A DNA stretch of 64,000 bases from Psychroserpens mesophilus (GTDB taxonomy: Bacteria > Bacteroidota > Bacteroidia > Flavobacteriales > Flavobacteriaceae): contig NZ_JXJP01000020.1 in assembly GCF_000826645.1 (NCBI RefSeq), forward strand, positions 333,221 through 397,220. The letters are read 5' to 3'. The position numbers were made by a program, and so were the translations under genes. Below, one piece after another: positions 1 through 9,842 of the stretch (positions are counted from its first letter, which is position 1; each line of letters starts with the position of its first letter). The notes beneath the pieces are model-generated. The model searched no databases, had not been told where the DNA came from, and saw only the letters and a list, made by a program, of their open reading frames with translations.

Positions 1-1
1 A

Positions 2-64
2 GCAGATGAACGATTTAAAGTAACCGAATCTACAACGCATATGTTACGAATAAAATTAAATTAA
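2..64 (+). CDS. 3' end of an unidentified upstream gene (partial)
   Basis: Only one plus-strand frame is open from the left edge. It gives about 20 residues ending in HMLRIKLN before a TAA at 62-64. The other two plus frames stop within the first 24 bases. The piece is too short to assign to a family. It lies 54 bases before adenine deaminase on the same strand. It could be the real tail of a gene or chance. Confidence 0.4.
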   Translation, partial: ADERFKVTESTTHMLRIKLN

Positions 65-67
65 GTT

Positions 68-100
68 GTCATTCAGCGGAAGGAGTGACCTAAGAATCTA
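68..100 (+). repeat. Short intergenic repeat of the GTCATTC...GAATCTA type, copy 1
   Basis: The segment starts GTCATTCAG and ends AAGAATCTA, with a diverged middle. Similar segments occur at 17557-17583, 27826-27855 and, inverted, at 36952-36976, always between genes. From memory, motifs like GTCATTCTGAGC...GAAGAATC are frequent between genes in Bacteroidota. No function is known to me. This copy is the most degenerate. Confidence 0.4.
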
Positions 101-118
101 AAAACACATAATTACATA

Positions 119-1744
119 ATGCAAAAATTACTTGGACAAATAGTTGATATTCAAAACAAGCGAATTTTCAAAGGAGTGCTTACTATTGAAAATGGCAAAA
201 TTAAATCTGTTGAAGAGAAAGATCATAACGTGAATAACTACATTCTTCCTGGATTTGTTGATGCGCATATTCACATTGAAAGTTCTATGTTGGTTCCAAG
301 TGAGTTTGCCAGAATTGCTGTCAACCATGGTACAGTTGCTACAGTATCAGATCCTCATGAAATAGCCAATGTGTTGGGAGTGAAAGGAGTGGAGTTTATG
401 ATTGAAAACGGAAAGCAAACACCTTTTAAATTCAATTTTGGAGCACCTTCTTGTGTACCTGCAACATCTTTTGAATCCGCAGGAGCTATTATAGATTCTG
501 ATGATATTAAAATGTTAATGGCTAATCCGGAAATTAAATACTTAGCTGAGATGATGAATTATCCTGGTGTTTTATTTGATGACGAAGACATTCTTAAAAA
601 AATAGCTTGGGCAAAACACTATGATAAGCCCGTGGATGGTCATGCGCCTGGAGTTGTAGGAGATGATATTACAAAATACATCAAAGCAGGCATTTCAACC
701 GATCATGAATGTTTTACATATGAGGAAGGTTTGGAAAAACTTCAAAAAGGGATGAAAGTCTTAATTCGAGAAGGTAGTGCTGCTAAGAATTTTGAGGCTT
801 TAGTAGATTTACTTCCAGAGTATTTTGAGGATATGATGTTTTGTAGTGATGATAAGCATCCTGATGACTTGATTATAAATCATATCAATGCATTGTGTGC
901 TCGTGCAGTCGCCAAAGGCATTGATGTGTTTAAAGTGCTTCAGGTGGCTTGTATTAATCCAGTAAAACATTATAATCTGGATGTCGGTTTGTTGCGCGTT
1001 GGCGACGATGCAGACTTTATTGTGGTTGAAGATTTGAAGAATTTTCAAGTTTTGCAAACGTATATCCATGGCGAATTGCTTAGTGAAAATGGCGTTTCAA
1101 AGTTGAAGTCTATAGCTTTTGAAAACCTGAACAATTTCAATACTAGCAAGAAGACTATTGGAGATTTCAGAATATCTTCAGAAGCAAAACAAATAAGAGT
1201 TATCGAAGCACTTGAAGGTCAGTTGGTGACTAACGAATTGATTGAAAAAGCAACACTTCAAAATGGCAATCTGGTGTCAAATACAAAAACTGATATTTTA
1301 AAAATGACCGTCGTCAATCGTTATAACGATGACAAGCCTGCAATGGCATTTATTAAGAATTTCGGATTAAAACAAGGTGCAATTGCATCTTCAGTTGGTC
1401 ATGATTCGCATAATATCATTGCTGTCGGAGTTTCTGATGAGGCTATTTGTAAAGCCGTGAATCTTATTATTGAAAATAAAGGTGGAATTTGTGCAGTCAC
1501 ATCTTCCGAAGAAAAAATCGTTCCGCTTCCTGTGGCTGGTATTATGAGTGATCAGGATGGTGTAACCATTGGTAAACACTATGCAGAGTTGGATGACATG
1601 GCAAAACAATTAGGAAGTACGCTTCGCGCACCTTACATGACCTTGTCGTTTATGGCGCTGTTGGTAATTCCTTCATTAAAGTTGAGCGATAAAGGCTTGT
1701 TTAACGGAAAAGACTTTAAATTTACATCTTTACAAATCAGCTAA
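119..1744 (+). CDS. ade: Adenine deaminase
   Basis: Hydrolyses adenine to hypoxanthine and ammonia in purine salvage; cytoplasmic, metal-dependent amidohydrolase of the Ade family. The 541-aa product has the amidohydrolase metal motif [10 protein letters not shown] near residue 48, followed by the family's [11 protein letters not shown] and SDDKHPDD regions. The C-terminal domain contains [13 protein letters not shown] and GGICAV, typical of the Ade C-terminal domain. Length matches the family. The ATG at 119 is used; no Shine-Dalgarno is seen, as usual for Bacteroidota. The next gene follows 48 bases downstream on the same strand. Identification is firm; regulation is not visible. Confidence 0.95.
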   Translation: MQKLLGQIVDIQNKRIFKGVLTIENGKIKSVEEKDHNVNNYILPGFVDAHIHIESSMLVPSEFARIAVNHGTVATVSDPHEIANVLGVKGVEFMIENGKQTPFKFNFGAPSCVPATSFESAGAIIDSDDIKMLMANPEIKYLAEMMNYPGVLFDDEDILKKIAWAKHYDKPVDGHAPGVVGDDITKYIKAGISTDHECFTYEEGLEKLQKGMKVLIREGSAAKNFEALVDLLPEYFEDMMFCSDDKHPDDLIINHINALCARAVAKGIDVFKVLQVACINPVKHYNLDVGLLRVGDDADFIVVEDLKNFQVLQTYIHGELLSENGVSKLKSIAFENLNNFNTSKKTIGDFRISSEAKQIRVIEALEGQLVTNELIEKATLQNGNLVSNTKTDILKMTVVNRYNDDKPAMAFIKNFGLKQGAIASSVGHDSHNIIAVGVSDEAICKAVNLIIENKGGICAVTSSEEKIVPLPVAGIMSDQDGVTIGKHYAELDDMAKQLGSTLRAPYMTLSFMALLVIPSLKLSDKGLFNGKDFKFTSLQIS

Positions 1745-1792
1745 TTCGAAATCAACTTAACAGCAAACAACGTCATAACTCATTATTAAATA

Positions 1793-2746
1793 ATGCCAAT
1801 CCTAGAGTCCACTTACAAACCACCTTTTCAATTTAAAAATGGATTTATTGCGACTGTGTATTCAGGCTTAGTTAGAAAAGTGAATTTAAGGCAACAGCGT
1901 GAACGCATTAACACTCGTGATGCTGATTTTTTAGATTTAGACTGGAGTTATACACAAGATAAATCTGATGCTGTTATGATTTTGCTTCATGGATTAGAAG
2001 GTCATGCGCAACGTCCTTATGTTACTGCTACTGCGAAACTTTTCAATCAAAATGGAGTAGATGCAGTTTGTGTGAATTTTAGAGGTTGTAGTGGTGAAGA
2101 CAATCGGTTTTATCATAGTTATCATTCTGGAGCTACAGATGATTTAGATGACGTGGTTAAACACTGTATTAAGCAAGGTTATTCTAAAATCTATATAAAA
2201 GGCATTAGTTTAGGTGGAAATATTACCCTTAAGTATCTTGGTGAGGACCGAGAAGTTCCAGAGCAGATCAAGTCAGCAATTGCCATTTCTGTACCTGTTC
2301 ATTTAAATGGTTCAGCAGTTGAATTACACAAACCAAAAAATAAAGCTTTTGCCATTCGATTTAAAAAGCATTTGGTAGATAAGTTGAAAGTTAAAATAAT
2401 TCAATTTCCTGATAGAATTAGTGTTACCGAGATTAATTCAATTAAAACTTTAAAAGATTTTGATGAAGTTTACACGTCAAAAGCTCACGGATTTAAAGAT
2501 GCACTTGACTATTATGAACAATCGAGTAGCTTACAATTCTTAAAAAATATCAAAGTCCCAACCTTACTGATTAATGCCCTTAACGATTCCTTTTTGTCCT
2601 CGGAATGTTATCCTGTAAAAGAAGCAAAGCACAATGATAATTTGTATCTGGAAATGCCAAAATTTGGTGGTCATGTTGGATTTATTCAGAAGAATAATAT
2701 TTACTATAATGAACAGCGCGCTTTAGACTTTATATTAAACCTTTAA
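1793..2746 (+). CDS. YheT-type alpha/beta hydrolase
   Basis: The 317-aa product matches the YheT/embryogenesis-associated EMB8 branch of alpha/beta hydrolases. It has the oxyanion-side motif LLHGLEGHAQRPYV, the VNFRGCSGE segment, the nucleophile elbow GISLGGN with the catalytic serine, and a C-terminal GGHVGF with the probable catalytic histidine; an aspartate lies in ALNDSF. No signal peptide or membrane anchor is seen, so it is probably cytoplasmic. Family members hydrolyse esters or lipids, but the substrate is not known. It may be co-transcribed with ade. The ATG at 1793 follows an AT-rich stretch. Confidence 0.85.
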   Translation: MPILESTYKPPFQFKNGFIATVYSGLVRKVNLRQQRERINTRDADFLDLDWSYTQDKSDAVMILLHGLEGHAQRPYVTATAKLFNQNGVDAVCVNFRGCSGEDNRFYHSYHSGATDDLDDVVKHCIKQGYSKIYIKGISLGGNITLKYLGEDREVPEQIKSAIAISVPVHLNGSAVELHKPKNKAFAIRFKKHLVDKLKVKIIQFPDRISVTEINSIKTLKDFDEVYTSKAHGFKDALDYYEQSSSLQFLKNIKVPTLLINALNDSFLSSECYPVKEAKHNDNLYLEMPKFGGHVGFIQKNNIYYNEQRALDFILNL

Positions 2747-2775
2747 TGTCATAATTTCAATATCTTCGAAAAACT

Positions 2776-4239
2776 ATGAAAACAAATACGATATCAATTA
2801 TTCTCGTTTTATTATCACTTGTTGGCTATTCTCAGGTTCAAATAGGAAATGATATTGATGGTGACGCCATTTATGATTCCATGGGTTGGGACGTTGCTAT
2901 GTCTGGTGACGGACAAACAGTTGTTGTTGGAGCTCCTGGAAATTCTGATGGAGCTTACGCAGCTGGCCAGGTAAAAGTGTTTCAGTTTAATGGAACTGAC
3001 TGGATTCAACTGGGAAATGATATTCTTGGTACTGCAGATGAGGATGGACTCGGACGTTCTGTTGATATTACAAGTGATGGCTTAACTGTTGTCGTTGGTA
3101 CTCAATATAGTGATGTTGGTAGTTTTAATTCTGGAAGTGCTCGGGTATTTGAATTTAATGGAACTAACTGGGTTCAAAAAGGTAATACAGTAGCTGGTGT
3201 AAATGTAAATGATGAATTTAGTACAAGTATTTCAATTTCTAATGATGGAAACAGAATAGCAGTTGGCGCACCATATACTGATACCACAGAGTTTGATAAT
3301 GGCGTTTTAAGAATATTCGATTATGATGGAAGTCAGTGGAATCTCGTGTTTGAGCATTTTGGAGATAATGAAAATGATGTGTTTGGAATGTCCTTAGATA
3401 TGTCTGGTGATGGAAATCATGTGATTTGTGGAGCATGGATAAATATTGATGGAACAACGAGAGAAGGTTATGCAAAAATATTCTCTTTTGAAAATTCAAC
3501 TTGGTCACAAACAGGTCAGACCATCTCAGGAGAAGTTCCTGGTAATTTCTTTGGAGCCTCGTCTTCTATTTCCGATGATGGAAGTATTGTCGCTATCGGA
3601 AGCTGGGGAAATGATGAGAACGGAACAGATTCTGGTGAAGTAAAAGTTTTTCAGCTTATAGGGAATACTTGGCAGACTTTTGGAAATGAAATACAAGGAA
3701 GTGATTCGTTTGAACGTTTCGGTTGGGCAATCGATTTGTCAAGTTCTGGAACTGTTTTAGCTGTAGGAGCACCTCAAGAAAATAACACACGTTTTTTTAA
3801 GTTTGATAATGGAAATTGGATTATGGTTGGAAATGCTATTGCTGGTGAAGCAATAAATGATGATTTTGGTTTTAGTGTTGACTTGTCTTCTGATGGAACA
3901 AAAGTAGTTATTGGAGATCCTTATAGAGATGTAAATGGAAATAATTCAGGGTTTGTTCAAGTGTATGATATTACAAATGTGCTTTCGGTTGAAGAATTTG
4001 AATCGGAAATATTTAGTGTGTTTCCTAATCCAACAAAATCGACATTAACCATTCAAAGTAAAGTAGCTACAAGCTATATTAAAATTGTTGATATCAACGG
4101 CAGACTTTTAAATACTATAGATAACTTAAATTTAAGCCAAGAGGTTACCCTCGAGGTCGATTACTTATCTAATGGTATCTATTTCTTAAACATTCAATCT
4201 GATAATAGTGAACAGGTGATTCGGTTTATTAAGAACTAG
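2776..4239 (+). CDS. T9SS cargo protein with FG-GAP/propeller-like repeats
   Basis: A 487-aa secreted protein. Residues 1-19 form a signal peptide ending at GYSQ. Residues 20-395 hold about seven repeats of roughly 50 residues of the kind SxDGxxVVVGAP, alternating with segments such as VKVFQFNGTDW. This is the pattern of FG-GAP/beta-propeller surface proteins. The last 75 residues (VFPNPTKSTLTI ... DINGRLL ... NGIYFLNI ... FIKN) are a type A T9SS sorting domain, which directs passage across the outer membrane and normally attachment to the cell surface. The next gene, 43 bases on, carries a closely related tail. A weak TATCTTCG box at 2761-2768 could be its promoter. The ligand or function of the propeller is not evident. 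Confidence 0.88.
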   Translation: MKTNTISIILVLLSLVGYSQVQIGNDIDGDAIYDSMGWDVAMSGDGQTVVVGAPGNSDGAYAAGQVKVFQFNGTDWIQLGNDILGTADEDGLGRSVDITSDGLTVVVGTQYSDVGSFNSGSARVFEFNGTNWVQKGNTVAGVNVNDEFSTSISISNDGNRIAVGAPYTDTTEFDNGVLRIFDYDGSQWNLVFEHFGDNENDVFGMSLDMSGDGNHVICGAWINIDGTTREGYAKIFSFENSTWSQTGQTISGEVPGNFFGASSSISDDGSIVAIGSWGNDENGTDSGEVKVFQLIGNTWQTFGNEIQGSDSFERFGWAIDLSSSGTVLAVGAPQENNTRFFKFDNGNWIMVGNAIAGEAINDDFGFSVDLSSDGTKVVIGDPYRDVNGNNSGFVQVYDITNVLSVEEFESEIFSVFPNPTKSTLTIQSKVATSYIKIVDINGRLLNTIDNLNLSQEVTLEVDYLSNGIYFLNIQSDNSEQVIRFIKN

Positions 4240-4282
4240 TCTTACATAACTGAAATAATTATATTTACTAAAATTTATTGAT

Positions 4283-6760
4283 ATGAAAAAACTATACATT
4301 ACTCTTACTTTAATATTTACTATTCAATTGTCTTTTGGACAGATTGGGTTTCTGGAAGGATATTCAATAGATAATTCAAATCTTATTATATCAATTTCTA
4401 CAGCTGATATAAATAATGACGGAGATTTGGATATTTTAGCTACTTCTCTTGGTGGGGCAAATGATATAATGTGGTATGAGAATACAGGGGATCAAAATAA
4501 TCTCTTTCAAGTAAATGCTTTAGGTGATTCCAACAGCTTTGCAAGTTCAGTTTATCCCAGCGATTTGGATAATGATGGTGATTTTGATGTATTTGTCCCC
4601 GCCAGTACATTTATTAATACATTCAAAAATACAGATGGGATTGGTAATTTTGGAGATGCACAAAATATTTCTGCTGAAGCACATTATGGTTTAACGTCAG
4701 ATTTAGATGGTGATGGAGATATGGATTTTATTACTGTTTCTAAAACATTGAATAGAGTTTCTTGGTATAAAAATAGTGATGGCCAAGGTACTTTTGGTAC
4801 TGAACAAATCATAACCAATGATATCGACATTAGCTCGTCAACTAGTTTAATTACAAGATATATTCATGTGGCAGATATAGATGGGGATAATGATATGGAT
4901 ATTTTATCTGCTTCTCCACTTGATGATAAAGTAGCATGGTACGAAAATATTGATGGACTAGGTAATTTTAGTGCCGAAAAAATAATAACAACGTCTGCGG
5001 ATCGTCCAATTACTGTTATAGCAAAAGATATGGATGGTGATGGGGATTTGGATGTTGTATCAGGTTCAACTTCTGATGATAAGATTGCTTGGTATGAAAA
5101 CACTGATGGTCAAGGTGTTTTTAGTTCCGAACAAATTATAACTACCTCAATATGGCAATTAAGAGGATATGTGGAAGTTGTTGATATTGATAATGATGGT
5201 GATAACGATATTTTTACTATACTCAGTAATAATTTAGTTTGGTTTGAAAACTTAAATGGTGATGGGATTTTTAGCTCGCCAAAATTTGTTAACAACGATT
5301 ATCCATTTTTTGGTGCAAATTATTTGCATATGGCAGATATCAACAGTGATGGAAAAATAGATGCATTAGTAGGGATTGGAACACAGATACTTTTGTTTCT
5401 TAACTTAGGAATTGTAAATAAAATTGATGGCACTGTTACATATGATTTAGATGAAAATGATTGTGATTTGAATGATTTTTTTGTACCAAATATTTTAATT
5501 TCTTCAACTAATAACGAGGAAAGCTATTCTACATTTAGCCTCGCAGATGGCTCCTACGAATTGTTTCCTAATGAAGGCAATTTGACTACTCAAATTCAAG
5601 ATTTACCAAATTATTATTCTTCAAATCCCATCTCGTCAACTTCTAATTTCTCGGGTTTTGGTAATACAGATACTGTGGACTTTTGCATACAACCTAATGG
5701 TGTTCATAATGACCTAAATATTGTTGTTTACCCAAGCATTAATGACCCACGTCCAGGTTTTGATACTACCTATAAATTAGTTTACAACAATATTGGAACC
5801 ATGCAATTAAGTGGCTCTGTGTCTTTCGAATTTGACGATACAAAACTTCAGTTTTTAAATGCCAGTGAAACTGTTTCAACTCAAACGAGTAATACATTGA
5901 CATTTGATTACACCGATTTAAATCCGTTTGAAACCAGAACCATAGATTTAGAATTTAATGTGTTCGCACCTCCAATAACTGAAATAGGAGATGAGCTAAT
6001 CTCAACAGCAACTATAAGCCCAATGTCTGGAGATGAAACAGAAGAAGATAATGTTTTTGAATTGCAACAAACAGTTATTGGTTCCTATGATCCAAATGAT
6101 ATCACTTGTCTTGAAGGTGAACAAATTTTAATTGATGATGTAGATAAATATTTACATTATCTCATTCGCTTTCAAAATACAGGAACAGCAAGTGCTATCA
6201 ATGTGAGAGTTGAAAATAGTTTAGATGAGAAATTAGATTGGACAACCATGCAGCTTGAAAGTCTCAGTCATACTGGACGTGTCGAAATTTTAAATGGAAG
6301 TGAGGTAAATTTTATTTTTAACAATATCAATTTACCAGATAGTACAAACGATGAGTCTAATTCCCATGGTTACATCGCTTATAAGATCAAACCAAAAGAC
6401 AATGTTGTTCTTGGTGATATTTTTTATAATACTGCTGAAATTTACTTCGATTTTAATCCGCCAATTGTTACGAATACTTATGAAACTGAAATTGTAGAAG
6501 AACAATTGTCGCTTTCAGAATTTGAAGATAAATTATTTAGAGTATTTCCTAATCCTACACATTCAGATTTAACCATTGAAAGTACTCTCTTAATAGAAGA
6601 ACTTGATATTGTTGATATCAACGGAAGATTACTGAAAAATCATTCCGTTCAAGAATCAGGGACTATTAGTATTAATGTTTCTGAACTAGATTCAGGGATT
6701 TACTTTTTAAATATTCAAGCTGAAGGTAAACAGCAAACAGTTAAATTCATTAAGAATTAG
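4283..6760 (+). CDS. Large T9SS cargo protein: VCBS/FG-GAP repeats plus DUF7619-like domain
   Basis: An 825-aa secreted protein. The signal peptide is residues 1-20, ending SFGQ. Residues 25-375 hold about seven VCBS/FG-GAP repeats with calcium-binding-like loops such as DIDGDNDMDIL and DMDGDGDLDVV, each followed by WYEN. Residues 385-470 resemble a carboxypeptidase-regulatory-like fold. Residues 480-745, with SYDPND, LIRFQNTGTA and EIYFDFNPPI, match the conserved domain placed before sorting signals in Flavobacteriia (DUF7619-like). Residues 750-825 form the type A T9SS sorting domain. The stop overlaps the convergent transporter stop by four bases. It is probably an adhesin or surface protein; the substrate is unknown. 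Confidence 0.88.
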   Translation: MKKLYITLTLIFTIQLSFGQIGFLEGYSIDNSNLIISISTADINNDGDLDILATSLGGANDIMWYENTGDQNNLFQVNALGDSNSFASSVYPSDLDNDGDFDVFVPASTFINTFKNTDGIGNFGDAQNISAEAHYGLTSDLDGDGDMDFITVSKTLNRVSWYKNSDGQGTFGTEQIITNDIDISSSTSLITRYIHVADIDGDNDMDILSASPLDDKVAWYENIDGLGNFSAEKIITTSADRPITVIAKDMDGDGDLDVVSGSTSDDKIAWYENTDGQGVFSSEQIITTSIWQLRGYVEVVDIDNDGDNDIFTILSNNLVWFENLNGDGIFSSPKFVNNDYPFFGANYLHMADINSDGKIDALVGIGTQILLFLNLGIVNKIDGTVTYDLDENDCDLNDFFVPNILISSTNNEESYSTFSLADGSYELFPNEGNLTTQIQDLPNYYSSNPISSTSNFSGFGNTDTVDFCIQPNGVHNDLNIVVYPSINDPRPGFDTTYKLVYNNIGTMQLSGSVSFEFDDTKLQFLNASETVSTQTSNTLTFDYTDLNPFETRTIDLEFNVFAPPITEIGDELISTATISPMSGDETEEDNVFELQQTVIGSYDPNDITCLEGEQILIDDVDKYLHYLIRFQNTGTASAINVRVENSLDEKLDWTTMQLESLSHTGRVEILNGSEVNFIFNNINLPDSTNDESNSHGYIAYKIKPKDNVVLGDIFYNTAEIYFDFNPPIVTNTYETEIVEEQLSLSEFEDKLFRVFPNPTHSDLTIESTLLIEELDIVDINGRLLKNHSVQESGTISINVSELDSGIYFLNIQAEGKQQTVKFIKN

Positions 6761-8229
6761 ATTGTTTTTAATTCTGAAGGAAACCCTTCAACTGCTATAT
6801 TCCAGACTTCAGGTAATACAAAATACACAAAGAGTGTTACGATGATAATCGAGATGATATTCATTACAATGCCTTTATTCACCATATCTGGAATTCGTAA
6901 ATATCCAGATCCAAAAACTACTGCATTTGGTGGTGTTGCTACTGGAAGCATAAAGGCACATGATGCTGCAACTGCTGCGCCAACCATTAATACAAATGGA
7001 TGAACATCTACCGTTAATGCCATTGGTGCCAACACAGGTAATAACATCGCTGTCGTAGCAAGATTGGATGTGATTTCAGTTAGAAAATTCACGGCAGTTA
7101 CTAGTAATAAAATTAAAATTATAGTTGTAACTCCTTGAAGCGTCGTCATCTGGCTGCCGATCCAATCTGCCAATCCGCTGGTTTCAAAACCTTTTGCTAA
7201 AGCCATGCCACCACCAAAGAGTAATATAATTCCCCAAGGTAATTTAACGGCTTCTTCCCAGTTGATAAGGCGTTCTTTTTTGTTTTTCGATGGAATTAAA
7301 AATAAGAGTATTGCAAAAAACACAGCTATAATAGTGTCGTCTAATGCTGGAAAAATATGTTGTAGTAAATAAGAGCGCGTAATCCAGCAAAATGCTGTGA
7401 CTGCAAAAATAATAGCGACTAGTTTTTCTTCATAGCTAATGCTTCCTAAGGTTTTTAAAAGTCGTTTTATTTCTTGTTTTCCTCCTGGAAACTCCGTTTG
7501 CTTGAATGTAAAAGCGTAACGTGTGAGGTATTTCCAGCAGATAAAAAGTAAAAGTATCGAAATAGGAAAGCCAAACATAAACCATTGTGAAAATGTAATT
7601 TCATAACCATACAGATCCGAAACCACACCTGCAAGTACGAGATTTGGAGGTGTCCCAATTAACGTACCAATGCCTCCAATCGATGCGCTGTAAGCAATAG
7701 CTAGCATCAAAGCTTTACCAAAAATCTGATGTTCATTTTCAATCGTTTCCGGATTGTCTTTTAGTTGTTTAATAATAGCAATACCTATAGGTAACATCAT
7801 TACAGATGTGGCTGTATTTGAAATCCACATCGATAAGAATGCTGTGGCAATCATAAATCCAAGTATGATTTTCCGAACATCGCTTCCTATAATGTTAATG
7901 ATATGAAGCGCAATACGTTTGTGAAGGTTCCATTTTTCAATCGCTATGGCAATGATAAATCCGCCTAAATATAAAAACACATACTTATGTCCGAAAGATC
8001 CTGTCGTCGTTACTAGATCCATTCCGCCAGATAAGGGAAACAAAATGATTGGCAGTAAAGCTGTAACTGCAATTGGAATGGCTTCAGTAATCCACCAGAT
8101 AGCAATCCAAACCGTAGAAGCAAGTACTGCAACGCCTTCAGGTGATAATCCTTCAGGTTTTACAAACAGATTAATAATGACAAAAAGTAGTGGTCCTAAG
8201 ACCAGTCCGATGCGCTTTGTAAGATTCAT
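6757..8229 (-). CDS. SLC13/DASS-family sodium-coupled anion transporter
   Basis: A 490-aa polytopic membrane protein with about 11-12 hydrophobic segments. The two family signature loops are present: SNTATSVMMLPIG about a third of the way in, and TSNLATTAMLLPV in the second half. In DASS transporters these form the paired sodium and carboxylate sites. The family moves di- or tricarboxylates such as succinate, or sulfate, with sodium. The exact substrate cannot be read here. The gene stands alone on the minus strand and converges on the T9SS gene with overlapping stops. The ATG at 8229 starts MNLTKRIGLVLGP. Confidence 0.9.
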   Translation of the reverse strand: MNLTKRIGLVLGPLLFVIINLFVKPEGLSPEGVAVLASTVWIAIWWITEAIPIAVTALLPIILFPLSGGMDLVTTTGSFGHKYVFLYLGGFIIAIAIEKWNLHKRIALHIINIIGSDVRKIILGFMIATAFLSMWISNTATSVMMLPIGIAIIKQLKDNPETIENEHQIFGKALMLAIAYSASIGGIGTLIGTPPNLVLAGVVSDLYGYEITFSQWFMFGFPISILLLFICWKYLTRYAFTFKQTEFPGGKQEIKRLLKTLGSISYEEKLVAIIFAVTAFCWITRSYLLQHIFPALDDTIIAVFFAILLFLIPSKNKKERLINWEEAVKLPWGIILLFGGGMALAKGFETSGLADWIGSQMTTLQGVTTIILILLLVTAVNFLTEITSNLATTAMLLPVLAPMALTVDVHPFVLMVGAAVAASCAFMLPVATPPNAVVFGSGYLRIPDMVNKGIVMNIISIIIVTLFVYFVLPEVWNIAVEGFPSELKTI

Positions 8230-8374
8230 ACAATCAAAATTGTAGCCTAAAATACATAAATTATGAGGAAGCTATTTCATTTATTTTGAAATAACTTAAG
8301 AGATAAATAATTGTTTTCCTTTTCGGATATACGCGCTATTTTTTCATAACTTTAAATCATCTAAAATTTTGAAT

Positions 8375-9001
8375 ATGATAGTATTGCTTGATAATGGTCA
8401 TGGCGGATTAATAAATGGTGCATATCAAACACCAGGAAAACGAAAAGACTGGAATGACAAAGGCATTATCTATGAAGGCGAATTTAATCGCGCTATTGTC
8501 AACGGAATTATTGAACAACTTACATTTTTAAAGATTCCTTATGTAAATATTGCTCCCGAATATTGGGATGTGAGTTTGAAAACTCGCGTCAATCGTGCTA
8601 ATAAATATTCTGCAAGTAAGAGTGTGTATATAAGTATCCATTCTAATGCTGGAGGAGGAACTGGTAGTGAAATTTTCACATCTGTTAAACCGACAAAAAG
8701 TGATGCGATTGCGACTATTTTTGGGGAAGAATACCAGAAAGAATTTCCTGATATAAATTTAAGAACCGATTTTGATAGTGATGGCGATTTAGATAAAGAA
8801 GTCAATTTTTATGTGTTAAAACATACCAAAATGCCAGCGATTTTAACAGAGAATTTCTTTATGGATAATGAAGATGAATTCAGAACCATACTGAATGTTC
8901 GGGAAGGACGAAAACGTATTATAGATTACCATGTTCAGGCCATTTTGAGAACTCGAATTGAAATATTTAAAGAGACCTCACCATTAAATTTTATACCCTA
9001 A
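8375..9001 (+). CDS. N-acetylmuramoyl-L-alanine amidase (Amidase_3) without signal peptide
   Basis: A 208-aa Amidase_3-fold protein expected to cleave the amide between N-acetylmuramic acid and the stem peptide. The zinc ligands and catalytic residues are visible: His9 in DNGHGG, a Glu in IYEGEFN, His in SIHSNAGG, and Glu in LTENFFM. The ATG at 8375 is preferred over an in-frame TTG six bases upstream because the fold begins at once with MIVLLDNGHGG. No signal peptide is present, unlike housekeeping AmiC-type enzymes; this is more like phage or toxin amidases. It is the first gene of a tight four-gene operon (next start 12 bases on). The cellular site of action is unclear. Confidence 0.85.
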   Translation: MIVLLDNGHGGLINGAYQTPGKRKDWNDKGIIYEGEFNRAIVNGIIEQLTFLKIPYVNIAPEYWDVSLKTRVNRANKYSASKSVYISIHSNAGGGTGSEIFTSVKPTKSDAIATIFGEEYQKEFPDINLRTDFDSDGDLDKEVNFYVLKHTKMPAILTENFFMDNEDEFRTILNVREGRKRIIDYHVQAILRTRIEIFKETSPLNFIP

Positions 9002-9013
9002 AGGGATCCAATT

Positions 9014-9502
9014 ATGACACTTGAAAATTATATTAAAAGGACTGTTGCCTTTCGGAAATCAATATTAGTAATGGTTTTGCTGTTGCTTTTGTCGTCCTGC
9101 AAAAGTCTTAAAACTGCAATTTTTGATCAGTATTCGTATCAGCAAGCCATTTCTATTAAGGTGGAAAGTTTAAACCTTATGGATGATGCTTCACAGCCTT
9201 TCAACACGTTTGAAGTTGAAGTAGAAGATTTGATGCTGGAGCTTCAGAAGATGGTAGAATACGAAAAAAACAAACCCAATAATGAAGTCAGTTATGCCAT
9301 GTGGAATGTCCTGGCAAACAAAGATAAAAACTTACTCGCCGGATTTTTTAAACGCTGGAAAGATGATGGTCAACTTTCCGAAGCATTTACAAACGAGGCA
9401 AAGCTTCAGGTTTCCGAAGCCTTAGATTTAATTATAAAATACGAAGCCCAAAAGAATAAAACCAATGAGACGAATATTCTTAACTTTTTAGGAACCAATT
9501 AA
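9014..9502 (+). CDS. Hypothetical lipoprotein
   Basis: A 162-aa protein with a hydrophobic stretch VMVLLLLLSSC. Cys29 is the likely lipidation site (lipobox LLSSC), so mature protein is probably membrane-anchored. The first ATG gives an unusually long basic N-region of 16 residues; translation could instead start at the internal Met20. The rest is helical and charged, with no domain I recognise. It starts 12 bases after the amidase gene and ends 10 bases before the next, so all are likely co-transcribed. The pairing with an amidase suggests an envelope role, but this is inference. Confidence 0.7.
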   Translation: MTLENYIKRTVAFRKSILVMVLLLLLSSCKSLKTAIFDQYSYQQAISIKVESLNLMDDASQPFNTFEVEVEDLMLELQKMVEYEKNKPNNEVSYAMWNVLANKDKNLLAGFFKRWKDDGQLSEAFTNEAKLQVSEALDLIIKYEAQKNKTNETNILNFLGTN

Positions 9503-9512
9503 AATTGATGTT

Positions 9513-9836
9513 ATGGAAATTGAAGGACTAATACAACTGCTAAAGGAAGAATTACTCAAGGTTTTAGGAGAGAGTTATTCAGATTATAAAAAAGAAACTA
9601 AAGAGGATGTTGAGTCGTTTTTGATGCTTTCTAAGGTGAAACTGGAGCGATGGACAAGTTTGCTTCAGTCTGGTGATCTCACTCCTGAAGACTATGAATG
9701 GTTATTGAAAAGTCAGAAAGATTTACTCATACTTAACGCCTTGTATCAAGCAGGTGTTTCAAAATTGAGATTGGGACATTTAAAAAATAAAATTATTAAA
9801 ACCATTGTAAACACAGTAATCACTGTTGTTGTGTAA
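9513..9836 (+). CDS. Hypothetical small helical protein
   Basis: A 107-aa protein, mostly predicted helix with many Lys and Glu (LKEELLKVLGESYSDYK, then a region with LTPEDYEWLLKSQ). It ends in a hydrophobic stretch, IIKTIVNTVITVVV, that could insert in a membrane or pack in a helical bundle. I recognise no family. It lies between the lipoprotein gene (10 bases) and the amidohydrolase gene (6 bases to its ATG), so it is part of the same operon. A holin-like or scaffold role is conceivable but unsupported. Confidence 0.65.
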   Translation: MEIEGLIQLLKEELLKVLGESYSDYKKETKEDVESFLMLSKVKLERWTSLLQSGDLTPEDYEWLLKSQKDLLILNALYQAGVSKLRLGHLKNKIIKTIVNTVITVVV

Positions 9837-9842
9837 TTGCTT

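Noticed and set aside
3239..3508. Long open frame on the minus strand inside the first T9SS gene
   Set aside because: It is the antisense shadow of repeated coding sequence; its product is low-complexity in His and Leu and has no start context.
4864..5295. Minus-strand frames rich in Ser and Pro inside the second T9SS gene
   Set aside because: They arise from the repeated calcium-loop codons read in reverse and are not independent genes.
8273..8293. Inverted repeat TATTTCA...TGAAATA between the transporter and the amidase
   Set aside because: It is AT-rich and could be chance; no known operator matches, and it is not repeated elsewhere in the window.
8375..9836. Prophage remnant (endolysin plus holin-like pair)
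   Set aside because: No integrase, capsid, tail or attachment sites lie near, and the fourth gene is a metabolic-type hydrolase; the idea stays only as a possibility in the findings.
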